Shown piece by piece: positions 43,301 through 51,302 of a stretch of 64,000 bases of DNA (its first letter is position 1; each line of letters begins with the position of its first letter). This DNA is from an uncultured Clostridia bacterium (GTDB lineage Bacteria > Bacillota > Clostridia > Christensenellales > Borkfalkiaceae), in assembly GCA_944337235.1 (NCBI GenBank), contig CALVLK010000002.1, positions 1 to 64,000 on the forward strand. Direction: 5' to 3'. Made by a program: the position numbers and the translations under genes. Under the pieces are notes generated by a model. That model had not been told where the DNA came from. It did no database searches and saw nothing but the letters and a program-made list of their open reading frames with translations.

Positions 43301-43953
43301 AATTCGCGGTGCTTTTTTGCCGTCTCTGCCTGCTTTTCGAGCGGCTTGAGCTGGCGCTCCGCCTCGTCGATGCGCTGGGTAAAGACGGTGAGGTTGTCCC
43401 CCGCGCTCTCGAGCTTGCGCTCGATCTCCCCCTTCTGCGCCTTGAACTTCATCACACCCGTCGCCTCTTCGAAGATGGCGCGCCGATCCTCGGGCTTGGC
43501 GTTCATGATCTGTTCCACCTTGCCCTGCCCGATGATGGAATATCCCTCTTTGCCGATGCCCACCCCGTGCAGGAGCGCCACGATATCCTTGAGGCGGCAG
43601 GGCTGTTTGTTGAGCAGATATTCGCTCTCGCCCGAGCGGTACAGCCGCCGCGTCATGGCGACCTCTTCGTATTCGATGTCAAAGAGATGTTTGGAATTAT
43701 CGAACACGAGCGTCACTTCGCAGAAGGAGAGCGCGCGGCGCGTCTGCGTGCCGTTAAAGATGACGTCCTGCATGTTGGTGCCGCGCAGCGCCTTGGCGGA
43801 CTGCTCGCCCAGTACCCAGCGGACGGCGTCGGCGACGTTGCTCTTGCCGCACCCGTTCGGCCCCACGATGCAGGTGACGCCCTCTTCAAATTTGATCGAG
43901 GTCCTGTCGGCAAACGACTTGAACCCCGCAAGTTGCATTTCCTTGAAATTCAA
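40354..43953 (-). CDS. smc: Chromosome segregation protein SMC
   Basis: A 1199-aa ATPase of the SMC-ScpAB condensin complex. Walker A GPNGCGKSNVADAV is near residue 32; two long coiled coils flank a hinge (about 520-680); the signature LLSGGERALTAIAI and Walker B FCILDEIEAALDEAN lie near the C-terminus. The start codon is TTG at 43953, 8 nt after GAGG and overlapping the rnc TGA; this keeps the family N-terminus ending in GFKSFADRT. The order rnc-smc-ftsY is conserved in Firmicutes. Confidence 0.98.
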   Translation of the reverse strand: MNFKEMQLAGFKSFADRTSIKFEEGVTCIVGPNGCGKSNVADAVRWVLGEQSAKALRGTNMQDVIFNGTQTRRALSFCEVTLVFDNSKHLFDIEYEEVAMTRRLYRSGESEYLLNKQPCRLKDIVALLHGVGIGKEGYSIIGQGKVEQIMNAKPEDRRAIFEEATGVMKFKAQKGEIERKLESAGDNLTVFTQRIDEAERQLKPLEKQAETAKKHREFSEQLKYEEVNAYLVRVDGFERETGKQRAAIAQVDARLQTIEGELAAADVNEAAARESVALSDEKLNALNEKLRNFEVGIEHRSGVSRLIGERLERAQQRLAAAEEEQKSGAARMAELARLRQENEGNLRSGERRAAEIEKQCLQLNQQLDEAEIRLQTYEKLSDETRASEMSSVEDLADIRANAGSLAAQKKATGERLDEAKEAAQKARARREEYALQLGECSGRRAACEQFLNGKAEREEELSETLSDLNRSYQQLNKELTDCRSAIVNLENNLELYTNLKNRFDGYRDSVRNLQLSAKKNAELGSRIKGAIADIVSTDKQYEVAIETAFGAAMQNLVTATADDARYLIEYLKRTGGGVVTFLPVSAIRPRGNSMEIKRAMHERGALGLADELVHYDPYYENIIGNLLGNTLVCDTIGNATAIAKKFPRSFRIVTLDGDIIATSGAMTGGSKRRDSGNLLAGERHIKECEAGIRNKQATAEKLQRAIAECERARAEAQQECDDFRVRVQEEAASFAALSEKEQTLNALVEQAERDISDYEEMIGRLQARLNELESEVMSSSESEDMLSRRRTEAAKEAAARAEDAAALRAERDKLAGEVNALRVEGASVASALQAGRSDEARYAEENDTLAAREEQLKEELEQLRAQIGQLRAQAAEVALTEEEQREVAGIRSEIANVQENKKATALEQGRCAERKRALLAEQQTLSARRHACELEISRAEVNLENARQRIEEAYGLDYEGASTLRDEAFDPTQAAQNIASLKRKISALGPVNQNAEEDYALLYERYHEMFTQKEDLEKGISDLTTVLNDLKDAMQKQFDEGFNEINANFTKIFKELFGGGKAEMQLDYTDCDDPLNAGIEIVACPPGKKLTKISLLSGGERALTAIAILFAILRSRPMPFCILDEIEAALDEANVDRFASYLKKFSHETQFIVITHRRPTMNKADTLFGVTMEEKGVSKIVSVKLSEVEERLGGDTIVA

Positions 43954-44609
43954 TTCCCCGTCCTCTTTTTCAGCTTATTCCAAAGTTGTTTCGCCGCCTC
44001 GGTCTCGGCGGTCTTTTTGCTCTCTCCGTATCCTTCGCCGCACTCGCCCATCGCGCAGACCGTGCAGGCATACCCCTGCCCGCTTTCGCGCGTACGATAG
44101 TCCGGCATGCCCTCGCCCCGCTTCTGGGTATATTCCTGCAGCAGCGTCTTGAAATTTTCGCTGTCCACCAGAGAGAGGCAGCGGTCGAGAAAGGCGGCGG
44201 CTTCGCCGATGCCGCCGTCCAAATAGATGGCGGCGAGCACCGCCTCGAACAGGTTCGAAGCCGTCTTGCCGCCCAGGTTCTGCTTGCCGCCCGAATAGCG
44301 CATGAAGGAGAAGAGCCCGACGCGCTGCGCCGCCCGTTCGAGCGCCGCCTGCGACACCAGGCGCTGCCTCAGCTCGGTCAGCTCCCCCTCGGCCGCGCTG
44401 TGCGTGCGGAACAGGCGGTCGGTCACACAGAATTCGAGAACGGCGTCCCCCAAAAACTCCATGCGCTCGTTGTTTTTGCCGCCGAAGGAGTTGGAATAGG
44501 ACTTGTGCGTCAGGCTCACCTTCAGAAGTTCTCTGTCGCGGAAGCGGTAGCCGATCGCCTCCTCCGCCGCATCCAGATCGCGCGCGGAGAGATCCTCGCC
44601 GTTACGCAT
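43950..44609 (-). CDS. rnc: Ribonuclease III
   Basis: A 219-aa dsRNA endonuclease that processes rRNA precursors. The catalytic block ERMEFLGDAVLEF spans 48-60, and the C-terminal dsRNA-binding domain (about 150-219) ends in ESKKTAETEAAKQLWNKL. It overlaps plsX by 8 bp at its start and smc by 4 bp at its end, so coupling is likely. GAGGAAG lies upstream. Confidence 0.97.
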   Translation of the reverse strand: MRNGEDLSARDLDAAEEAIGYRFRDRELLKVSLTHKSYSNSFGGKNNERMEFLGDAVLEFCVTDRLFRTHSAAEGELTELRQRLVSQAALERAAQRVGLFSFMRYSGGKQNLGGKTASNLFEAVLAAIYLDGGIGEAAAFLDRCLSLVDSENFKTLLQEYTQKRGEGMPDYRTRESGQGYACTVCAMGECGEGYGESKKTAETEAAKQLWNKLKKRTGN

Positions 44610-45624
44610 GTTCTTCCTCGAGCGACTGCGCGATCAACCCCTCGATGCTGCCGATGAGGTCGTTGTTATATGCGTCCACCGCCTGCAGAACGGAGGGGCA
44701 GATGCTCGCCGCCTTAGAGCTGCCGTGCGATTTGACGATCACCTTTTTCAGCCCCAGAAAGACGGAGCCGCCCAGCTTGGCATAATCGAGCATCTCCCTG
44801 AGTTTGTTGATCTGCTTGCGCGCGCACAGGTAGGCAAGCTTGCTCGAAAGCGAGCGCTTGAACTCCCGCTTGAGGATGTCAGACACCGTCTTGCCGCAGC
44901 CCTCGACCGCCTTGAGCGCAATGTTGCCGGAAAATCCGTCGGATACGGCGATGTCGATGTCGCCGTACATGATATCGCGCCCCTCGACGTTGCCGGCAAA
45001 GTTGACGCTCTTCATGTTTTTGATCAGCCGGTGCGCCTCCTGATGCAGCGGGTCGCCCTTGTGCTCCTCCGTCCCGTTTGTTAAAAGCCCGACGCGCGGA
45101 TTCTGCACGCCGAATGCCGCGCGGCTGTACGCCGTGGCCATGAGCGCAAACTGCGCCAGATATTCGGGGCGGCACTCTGCATTGGCGCCGCAGTCGCACA
45201 GCAGCGTGCGCGTGCCGCGCACGTTGGGGATGCCGGGGCAGAGCGCGGGACGCAGCACCCCGCGGATGCGGCCGATGAGCAGCACGCCGCCCGTGAGCAC
45301 GGCGCCCGTCGAGCCCGCCGAGACAAAGCCGCCCGCTTCGGGATCCTCTTTGAGCATCCTCAGCCCCACAACGAGCGAACTGTCTTTCATGGTGCGGATC
45401 GCCTGCGTCGGCGTATCGTCGTTGGTGATGACCTCGCTGCAATGGACGATGTCCACCCGCGCGGCGTCATATCTGAGCGTGGCGAGCACGGCGCGGATCT
45501 GCGCCTCGTCGCCCGTGAATACGATGCGAAAATTATCTCTCTCCTGCAGCGCGAGGACCGCGCCCTTGACGATCTCTGCGGGCGCGTGATCGCCCCCCAT
45601 TGCGTCTACGATGATCTTTACCAT
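44602..45624 (-). CDS. plsX: Phosphate acyltransferase PlsX
   Basis: Converts acyl-ACP to acyl-phosphate, the donor for PlsY in phospholipid synthesis. The family N-terminus IIVDAMGGDHAP and internal blocks ALCPGIPNVRGTRTLLCDCG and SDGFSGNIALK are present; 340 aa. The ATG at 45624 has GGAGGAACC upstream. It heads the plsX-rnc-smc-ftsY operon. An acpP gene, often between plsX and rnc, is absent here. Confidence 0.96.
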   Translation of the reverse strand: MVKIIVDAMGGDHAPAEIVKGAVLALQERDNFRIVFTGDEAQIRAVLATLRYDAARVDIVHCSEVITNDDTPTQAIRTMKDSSLVVGLRMLKEDPEAGGFVSAGSTGAVLTGGVLLIGRIRGVLRPALCPGIPNVRGTRTLLCDCGANAECRPEYLAQFALMATAYSRAAFGVQNPRVGLLTNGTEEHKGDPLHQEAHRLIKNMKSVNFAGNVEGRDIMYGDIDIAVSDGFSGNIALKAVEGCGKTVSDILKREFKRSLSSKLAYLCARKQINKLREMLDYAKLGGSVFLGLKKVIVKSHGSSKAASICPSVLQAVDAYNNDLIGSIEGLIAQSLEEEHA

Positions 45625-45656
45625 GGTTCCTCCATCGCACATGATATGCTGTTTTG

Positions 45657-45685
45657 ATTATATCATTTTTGCGGGCGATTGACAA
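45657..45685 (-). promoter_or_regulatory. SigA-type promoter of plsX-rnc-smc-ftsY
   Basis: Minus-strand TTGTCA (45680-45685), 17-bp spacer, perfect TATAAT (45657-45662). Confidence 0.85.
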
Positions 45686-45717
45686 CAAAATGACGCCCGT
45701 CTTTCAAAAAACATCGC

Positions 45718-46803
45718 CTATGCCCGCTCTGCATGCACGACGGGCTGATAGTCGCCGAGGGTGCGCACAATGCCCGCGATCTCCTCCTCGATCTCCCCGT
45801 CCTTTTTGGGGCAGGAGAAGGGCACGCTCACCTCGAATACCGCCTTCACCTTTTCGCCGCGCACCAGGCGGAAGTCATGCACGCTCAGTCCCGCCTGCAT
45901 GCCCTCGACGGCGGCGCACACGCGCTCGCGCAGAGAGAGCATCTCTTCGTCGTTCAGATCGACGGGATCGAGATGTGCGGTGAACTCCACGCCGAAGCGC
46001 TTTTGTACCTCCCGCTCCACATGGTCGAGTGCCGCATGCAGGAGCATGACGGGTTCGGACGCGTCCATTTCGACGTGCGCCGTGGCAAACTGCTTGTTGC
46101 TGCCATAGCTGTACAGGTGCAGATCGTGCAGCCCGAGCACCCCTTCCCCCGCAAGGATACAGTCGCGGATGCCCTCCGTCAGCGCAGGATCCGGCGCCGT
46201 GCCGATGAGCTTGCTGCTCGCGTCGCGCAAAATGCCGATGCCCTGCCATGCGATGAAGATGGCAACGAGGATGCCCGCCCAGCCGTCGAGCGGCAGCGAG
46301 AACAGCTGCGAAAGCAGCATGCCCGCAAGCACAACGAAGCTCGAAAGGCAGTCGCAGAGGCTGTCCGTTGCGGTGGCGCGCAGCGGATGGGCGCCGCTGC
46401 GCTTTGCCACGACGGAATAATAGACGTACATGCCCGCCTTGACGGCGATGGAGACGCCGAGCAGCACATAGACGAGCACGCCACCCTCCCGCCGTTCGCC
46501 GCCGATGCTTTCAGCAGACTGCATGAGCAGCTCTGCGGCAAGCAGCAGCACGAGAAAGGCGATGATGAGGGAGGCGATATATTCCGCGCGCTGGTGCCCG
46601 TACGGGTGCTCGCGGTCGGCGGGCTTTTGCGCGATGCGCAAAAAGATAAGCGATACGATACAGCTGCCGCTGTCCGTCAGGTTGTTGATCCCGTCCGCCA
46701 GCACCGAGACGAGCCCGCTCAGAAGCCCCGCGGCGATCTTTGCCCCCGCGAGCAGCAGATTGACGACGATGCCCGCAATGCTCGCGGCAATGGAATTTTT
46801 CAT
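45718..46803 (-). CDS. Cation diffusion facilitator transporter
   Basis: CDF-family exporter (361 aa) of zinc, iron or manganese with six membrane helices in the first 210 residues and a cytoplasmic domain. Metal-site residues appear in DGINNLTDSGSC (helix 2) and HPYGHQRAEYIASL. It is longer than minimal CDFs: the C-terminal part (about 290-361) looks like a second ferredoxin-like dimer domain. The ATG at 46803 has GGAAGGGG upstream and its own promoter follows. Metal specificity is not determined. Confidence 0.92.
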   Translation of the reverse strand: MKNSIAASIAGIVVNLLLAGAKIAAGLLSGLVSVLADGINNLTDSGSCIVSLIFLRIAQKPADREHPYGHQRAEYIASLIIAFLVLLLAAELLMQSAESIGGERREGGVLVYVLLGVSIAVKAGMYVYYSVVAKRSGAHPLRATATDSLCDCLSSFVVLAGMLLSQLFSLPLDGWAGILVAIFIAWQGIGILRDASSKLIGTAPDPALTEGIRDCILAGEGVLGLHDLHLYSYGSNKQFATAHVEMDASEPVMLLHAALDHVEREVQKRFGVEFTAHLDPVDLNDEEMLSLRERVCAAVEGMQAGLSVHDFRLVRGEKVKAVFEVSVPFSCPKKDGEIEEEIAGIVRTLGDYQPVVHAERA

Positions 46804-46840
46804 ACGGTTCCCCTTCCTCAAATATTCTCCGTTTCTCTAT

Positions 46841-46869
46841 ATTATACACATTTCGCGGCGCAATGTCAT
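46841..46869 (-). promoter_or_regulatory. SigA-type promoter of the CDF gene
   Basis: Minus-strand ATGACA (46864-46869), 17-bp spacer, TATAAT (46841-46846). Confidence 0.75.
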
Positions 46870-47015
46870 GTATTTCGGCGCTTTTGCGGGCAAACCTAGT
46901 ATAAAAAAGCGGGTGCCTGCGCAAAATTTGACCAGATCATATGCGGTGGACAAAAAGCGCTGACCGTTACATACAATGATAGCGGAGGCGCATCCGTCCA
47001 CAGAAGAGGCTTACC

Positions 47016-47390
47016 ATGAACGTCAAACGCGGAGAACTGTACTATGCCGATCTATCCCCCGTTGTGGGAAGCGAGCAGGGCGGCGTGCGGCCCGTTCTCG
47101 TCGTGCAGAACGATACGGGAAACAAATTTTCACCCACGGTGATCGCCGCCGCCGTGACGAGCAAGATCAACAAGGCGCGGCTGCCCACACACATCGAGCT
47201 GCCGCATGCCTACGGGCTGGCGCGCGACTCCGTCATTCTGCTCGAACAGATCCGCACCATCGACAAGCGGCGGCTGAAAGCGCGCATCGGCGCGCTCCCG
47301 CCCGACACGATGAGCCGCGTCGACCAGGCCATTCTCATCAGTCTTGGCTTTGAGGCGGGTTCGCACCATGCCGCCCCGCCCAACGCTTGA
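47016..47390 (+). CDS. mazF: MazF/PemK-family endoribonuclease toxin
   Basis: A 124-aa protein whose N-terminus ([21 protein letters not shown]) and middle ([21 protein letters not shown]) match MazF/NdoA, which cut mRNA at short motifs. The usual upstream antitoxin gene is not there: 46830-47015 holds no open frame with a ribbon-helix-helix or AbrB-like protein. GAAGAGG precedes the ATG. A TACAAT at 46972-46977 with TGGACA upstream (19-bp spacing) is a weak promoter candidate. In Firmicutes MazF is often chromosomal and may be stress-related. Confidence 0.93.
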   Translation: MNVKRGELYYADLSPVVGSEQGGVRPVLVVQNDTGNKFSPTVIAAAVTSKINKARLPTHIELPHAYGLARDSVILLEQIRTIDKRRLKARIGALPPDTMSRVDQAILISLGFEAGSHHAAPPNA

Positions 47391-47414
47391 CATTTTCGCC
47401 CCGATCGCTATACT
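47387..47414 (+). promoter_or_regulatory. SigA-type promoter adjoining the GNAT ATG
   Basis: TTGACA (47387-47392) overlaps the mazF stop; 16-bp spacer; TATACT (47409-47414). The ATG at 47422 is 7 nt downstream. Confidence 0.8.
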
Positions 47415-47421
47415 GTTTTGT

Positions 47422-47907
47422 ATGACCATCGAAAGAGCTGACAAAACAGATCTTCCCCTTCTTCTCGCCCTCTATGCGGGCGCGCGGGAGCGCATGCGCG
47501 CGGCGGGGAACCCGACGCAATGGGGCACGCACTATCCGCCCGAGGCGCTGCTGCGCGACGATATTGCAAAGGGGCAGCTGTACCTGGTGCGTGCAGAAAA
47601 ACAACTGACGGGCGCGTTCGTTTTCTTCTGCGGCGAGGATCCCACCTACCGCAAGATCGACGGCGCCTGGCTGGGCGAAGGCGAATACGGCGTGATACAC
47701 CGCGTGGCAAGCGACGGAAGGACGCACGGCTTTTTGCGCCTGGTCGTAAACTGGTGCAGCCGCAGCACAAGCGATCTTCGCATCGATACGCATCGCGACA
47801 ATGCTCCCATGCGCGCGGCGCTTGCCGCGCTCGGGTTTACGGCGTGCGGCGTTATTCTGACGGACGACGGCTCGCCGCGCATCGCCTACGAACGAATTTT
47901 GCCCTGA
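47422..47907 (+). CDS. GNAT-family N-acetyltransferase
   Basis: A 161-aa acetyl-CoA-dependent transferase. The N-terminal pattern MTIERADKTDLPLLLALYA and the C-terminal acetyl-CoA region (LRIDTHRDNAPMRAALAALGF) fit the GNAT fold; the middle strand (GVIHRVASDGRTHGF) carries the pyrophosphate-binding site in weak form. The acceptor is unknown. There is no SD before the ATG, and the promoter -10 box lies 7 nt upstream, so it looks leaderless. Confidence 0.88.
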   Translation: MTIERADKTDLPLLLALYAGARERMRAAGNPTQWGTHYPPEALLRDDIAKGQLYLVRAEKQLTGAFVFFCGEDPTYRKIDGAWLGEGEYGVIHRVASDGRTHGFLRLVVNWCSRSTSDLRIDTHRDNAPMRAALAALGFTACGVILTDDGSPRIAYERILP

Positions 47908-47916
47908 ACAGCCTGC

Positions 47917-47946
47917 GGGCGCCGCTCTCTGCGGCGCCCTTTTTTT
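47917..47946 (+). terminator. Intrinsic terminator of the GNAT gene
   Basis: GGGCGCCGC/GCGGCGCCC stem with TCTCT loop and seven T residues. Confidence 0.92.
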
Positions 47947-47984
47947 ATACCATGGACAGCTTGCTCCTCTGCGGCGGCGTCTGC

Positions 47985-48015
47985 AAAAAAGAAAAGACCG
48001 CACAGATGTGCGGTC
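47985..48015 (-). terminator. Intrinsic terminator of pnp
   Basis: GACCGCACA/TGTGCGGTC stem (47996-48015) followed on the minus strand by TTTTCTTTTTT. Confidence 0.9.
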
Positions 48016-48033
48016 AATATCGATGGAATTGGG

Positions 48034-50130
48034 TTAAGACAGCTTTTCGAGCAGCTTGAAGTCGATGCCCTTTTCGCCGATCTTGATGATCTCCACCTTG
48101 ACGGTGTCGCCGATCGAGAGGACGTCCTCGACGGAGTCGATGCGGCGGTCGCTCATCTTGGAAATGTGGATCATGCCGTCTTTGCCGGGTGCGAACTCGA
48201 CAAAAGCGCCCACCTTGGAGAGGATGCGGACCACGTTGCCGATGAACATATCGCCCACCTCGGGCTCATGCACAATGTTGAGCACGATCGCCTTGGCGCG
48301 CTGCGCCGCCTCGGGATCGCCGTAAGAGGCGATGCATACGGTGCCGTCGTCCTCGATGTCGATCTTGGTGCCCGTTTCGGCAATGATGGAGTTGATGACC
48401 TTGCCCTGCTTGCCCACGACGTCGCCGATCTTTTCGGGATCGATCTTGAAGGAAATGATGCGGGGCGCATAGGGGCTAAGCTCGGGGCGCACCTCGGGGA
48501 TGCACTCGAGCATCTTGGAGAGGATGAACTGCCTGCCCTCGTTTGCCTGCTCGATGGCGGCGTGCATGATCTCCTCGCTGATGCCCTTGATCTTGATATC
48601 CATCTGAATGGCAGTGATGCCCTTCGTAGTGCCTGCGACCTTGAAATCCATGTCGCCGAGGAAGTCCTCAAGCCCCTGGATGTCTGTGAGCACGCGGAAT
48701 TCGCCCGTCTCCTGGTTTTTGATGAGGCCCATGGCAACGCCCGCAACGGGCGCCTTGATGGGCACGCCCGCATCCATCAGCGCCATCGTCGAACCGCATA
48801 CCGACGCCATGGACGAGGAGCCGTTGGACGAGAGGATATCGTTGACCACGCGGATGGCGTAGGGGAACTCCTCTTCGGATGGAATGACGGGAATGAGCGC
48901 GCGCTCGGCAAGCGCACCGTGGCCGATCTCGCGGCGGCCGGGGCTTCTCAGCGCCTTCGCCTCACCCGTGCAATAGCCGGGGAAATTGTACTGATGCATA
49001 TAGCGCTTTGCCGTCTCGTCGTCCAGCCCTTCGAGCTTCTGCGCCTCGGCGAGCATGGCGAGCGTACAGGTCGTAAGCGTCTGCGTCTGCCCTCTCGTAA
49101 ATACGGCGCTGCCGTGCACGCGGGGCAGGATGTGCTTTTCGCACCAGATGGGGCGCACGTCCTTGAGCCCTCTGCCGTCCGGACGGATGCCGCGATCGAA
49201 GATCTTGGCGCGCACCTTCTCCTTGGTCAGATAATAGAGGCTGTCCTTGATCTCGCGCGCGTTTTCGGGATAGATCTCTGCAAAGTGTGCAAGCGTCTCC
49301 TCTTCGACCTGCGCCTGGCGCTCCTCGCGCTCCTTGCGGTCGAAGGTCTCGATCGCCCAGTCGATCTTCCCGCCCGCATAGGCGCGGACGGCTGCGTCCA
49401 GCTCCTCGGGGATGTGATACAGTTCGATCTGCTTTTTGGGCTTGCCCACGGCGGGCACGATGGTATCTTCGATAAATGCGCAGATCTTGCTGATCTCCTT
49501 ATGACCGAACATGATCGCGCCCACCATCTCGTCGTTGCTCACTTCGTTCGCGCCTGCCTCGATCATGAGGATGGCGTCCTTCGTGCCGGCGAGGTTGAGG
49601 TGGATGGTGCTCTTTTCGCGCTGCGCCGCGTCGGGATTGATGACGAATTCGCCGTCGACAAGGCCGACCACCACGGACCCCGTGGGGCCTGCCCAGGGGA
49701 TATCGGAGATGGCGAGCGCCACGGAGGAGCCGATCATGGCAAGGGGCTCGGGCGCGATGTCCGGCTCAACGGAGAGCGCCGTCGCCACGACGACGACGTC
49801 GTTGAAGAGTCCCTTGGGGAAGAGAGGGCGCAGCGGACGGTCGATGAGACGCGCCGTGAGGATCGCCTTGTCGCTCGCCCTGCCCTCGCGGCGCTTGAAG
49901 CCGCCCGGGATCTTGCCGACCGCGTACATCTTCTCTTCATAGTCCACCTGCAGCGGGAAGAAGTCGATGCCCTCTCTGGGCATGGCCGACATACACGCGG
50001 TGACCATGACGGCGGTATCGCCGCAGCGGACCACGCAGGACCCGTTTGCCTGCTCGGTGTATTTGCCCGTCTCGATCACGACCTCTCTGCCGCCCACGGT
50101 CATTTTGAATTCTGTGAAATTTGGTACCAT
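48034..50130 (-). CDS. pnp: Polyribonucleotide nucleotidyltransferase
   Basis: Phosphorolytic 3'-5' exoribonuclease of mRNA decay, 698 aa. Two RNase PH domains (first from about 10, second from about 325, with MASVCGSTMALMDAGVP in the second), then KH (VVGKQGKVINSIIAETG) and S1 (GAFVEFAPGKDGMIHISKM) domains at the C-terminus. AAGGAGC precedes the start. The leader (50131-50210) holds a GC-rich hairpin (GCCCCG...CGGGGC) that may be a processing or stability element. It lies downstream of rpsO, the usual order. Confidence 0.98.
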   Translation of the reverse strand: MVPNFTEFKMTVGGREVVIETGKYTEQANGSCVVRCGDTAVMVTACMSAMPREGIDFFPLQVDYEEKMYAVGKIPGGFKRREGRASDKAILTARLIDRPLRPLFPKGLFNDVVVVATALSVEPDIAPEPLAMIGSSVALAISDIPWAGPTGSVVVGLVDGEFVINPDAAQREKSTIHLNLAGTKDAILMIEAGANEVSNDEMVGAIMFGHKEISKICAFIEDTIVPAVGKPKKQIELYHIPEELDAAVRAYAGGKIDWAIETFDRKEREERQAQVEEETLAHFAEIYPENAREIKDSLYYLTKEKVRAKIFDRGIRPDGRGLKDVRPIWCEKHILPRVHGSAVFTRGQTQTLTTCTLAMLAEAQKLEGLDDETAKRYMHQYNFPGYCTGEAKALRSPGRREIGHGALAERALIPVIPSEEEFPYAIRVVNDILSSNGSSSMASVCGSTMALMDAGVPIKAPVAGVAMGLIKNQETGEFRVLTDIQGLEDFLGDMDFKVAGTTKGITAIQMDIKIKGISEEIMHAAIEQANEGRQFILSKMLECIPEVRPELSPYAPRIISFKIDPEKIGDVVGKQGKVINSIIAETGTKIDIEDDGTVCIASYGDPEAAQRAKAIVLNIVHEPEVGDMFIGNVVRILSKVGAFVEFAPGKDGMIHISKMSDRRIDSVEDVLSIGDTVKVEIIKIGEKGIDFKLLEKLS

Positions 50131-50214
50131 AACTGACTGCTCCTTTTTTCTTTTCTGTTCTTGTGCCCCGATGCCGACGCCATCGGCGGGGCGTCCGCCC
50201 GCGCTTTGCAGACG

Positions 50215-50240
50215 GAAAAAAGGGCGGCAAAAAGCCGCCC
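50215..50240 (-). terminator. Intrinsic terminator of rpsO
   Basis: GGGCGGC/GCCGCCC stem (50222-50240) with five-base loop and a T-run on the minus strand; partial read-through would feed pnp. Confidence 0.85.
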
Positions 50241-50245
50241 CTCTC

Positions 50246-50500
50246 TTACTTTCTCAGTTCGAGCGCAGCAATGACCGCTCTGTAACGCTCGATGTCCTTC
50301 GCCTTGAGATAATCCAAAAGCCCGCGGCGCTTACCGACCATCTTCAACAGTCCGCGGCGGGAATGGTTATCGTGCTTGTGCTCCTTCAGGTGCTCGTTGA
50401 GGTGGTTGATGCGCTCGGTGAGGAGTGCGATCTGCACCTCGGGAGAACCGGTGTCACCCTCGTGCTGAGCAAATTTGGCGATGATTGCCTGCTTTTCCAT
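50246..50500 (-). CDS. rpsO: 30S ribosomal protein S15
   Basis: An 84-aa ribosomal protein with [19 protein letters not shown] and [19 protein letters not shown], the S15 core. GGAGG lies 10 nt upstream. Its 5' leader of about 80 nt, GC-rich and foldable, is in the place where S15 autoregulatory structures occur, but I cannot assign a known type. Confidence 0.98.
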   Translation of the reverse strand: MEKQAIIAKFAQHEGDTGSPEVQIALLTERINHLNEHLKEHKHDNHSRRGLLKMVGKRRGLLDYLKAKDIERYRAVIAALELRK

Positions 50501-50582
50501 TTGCGTTTATCCTCCTATGGAATGATTCGCGTTGCGCCAAGCGAAGCGCAGAGACCCGCCTCTCCTCGCGCACGTCCTCTAT

Positions 50583-50611
50583 AAAATACCATATTTTTCG
50601 CGCCTTGTCAA
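50583..50611 (-). promoter_or_regulatory. SigA-type promoter of rpsO
   Basis: Minus-strand TTGACA (50606-50611), 17-bp spacer, TATTTT (50583-50588). Confidence 0.8.
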
Positions 50612-50662
50612 AGGATTTTCGCATATGCGCGAAAAAAGTTTTGCAGACGGAGACGGGCGCGG

Positions 50663-51271
50663 CTATTCAGCCCCGTTTTTCCCCTCCCCGGTGCCCGACC
50701 CGCGCTCCGGCAGGGCGGGCGATGCGCTCTCCGTTTTGCGCACCGTGGCGGTGTGGATGAGGAAGAACACAAGATCGCATACTCCCTCCACGATGAGCCC
50801 CACCCCGATGAGGACGGCGAGCGCCCTGCTCGAGGCGAGCACGACGATCCCGTAGATCAGATACACGATGGCAAGGACGAGGTAAGCGATCCAGATCTGG
50901 CGCTTTCTGCGCGTACAATAGATCGCCTGCTGCAATTTGAAGAGGCCGTCGACGATGAGCAGGATCCCGCACAGCAGCGAAAAGACCTGCGCGATGAGCG
51001 TTCTGCGCACCAGAAAAAGAATGCCCACGCAGAGCAGCGCCGCACCGATGACAAGGCGGTTCCCCTCTGTCCGCATGCCGCCCAGAAAGAATGCGGCGAG
51101 CGCGGCGACGCCGCCCGCAATGAGCAGCCCGCCGAGAACGTAGCAGACGATGCGCACGGAGTCGTCGGGATAGGCGCAAAAGAGCACGCCCACCAACACG
51201 AGCACCAGCGCAAATGCGACGGAAACGATCGCACTGCGCTTCGCTTTGTCTAATTTTTTGATTATATTCAT
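50663..51271 (-). CDS. DUF308 (HdeD-like) membrane protein
   Basis: A 202-aa membrane protein with six hydrophobic helices arranged in pairs, as in the HdeD/DUF308 family (three repeats of two helices; for example GVLFCAYPDDSVRIVCYVL). Function is unknown outside acid stress in enterics. The ATG at 51271 has GGAGAGG upstream. It lies 31 bp after hemZ and ends the recJ-to-DUF308 gene run. Confidence 0.85.
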   Translation of the reverse strand: MNIIKKLDKAKRSAIVSVAFALVLVLVGVLFCAYPDDSVRIVCYVLGGLLIAGGVAALAAFFLGGMRTEGNRLVIGAALLCVGILFLVRRTLIAQVFSLLCGILLIVDGLFKLQQAIYCTRRKRQIWIAYLVLAIVYLIYGIVVLASSRALAVLIGVGLIVEGVCDLVFFLIHTATVRKTESASPALPERGSGTGEGKNGAE

Positions 51272-51302
51272 TGCTTTCCTCTCCTTTCGCCCGATCTTCC
51301 GC

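Noticed and set aside
40933-44100. A 1055-codon open frame on the plus strand
   Set aside because: It is exactly antisense to smc and rnc. High GC makes stop codons rare on the opposite strand. No domain, SD or promoter fits.
46947-46977. Promoter of mazF (TGGACA and TACAAT)
   Set aside because: The spacing is 19 bp and the -35 is imperfect; too weak to list as a feature.
48166-50136. A 656-codon open frame on the plus strand
   Set aside because: Antisense to pnp; a composition shadow.
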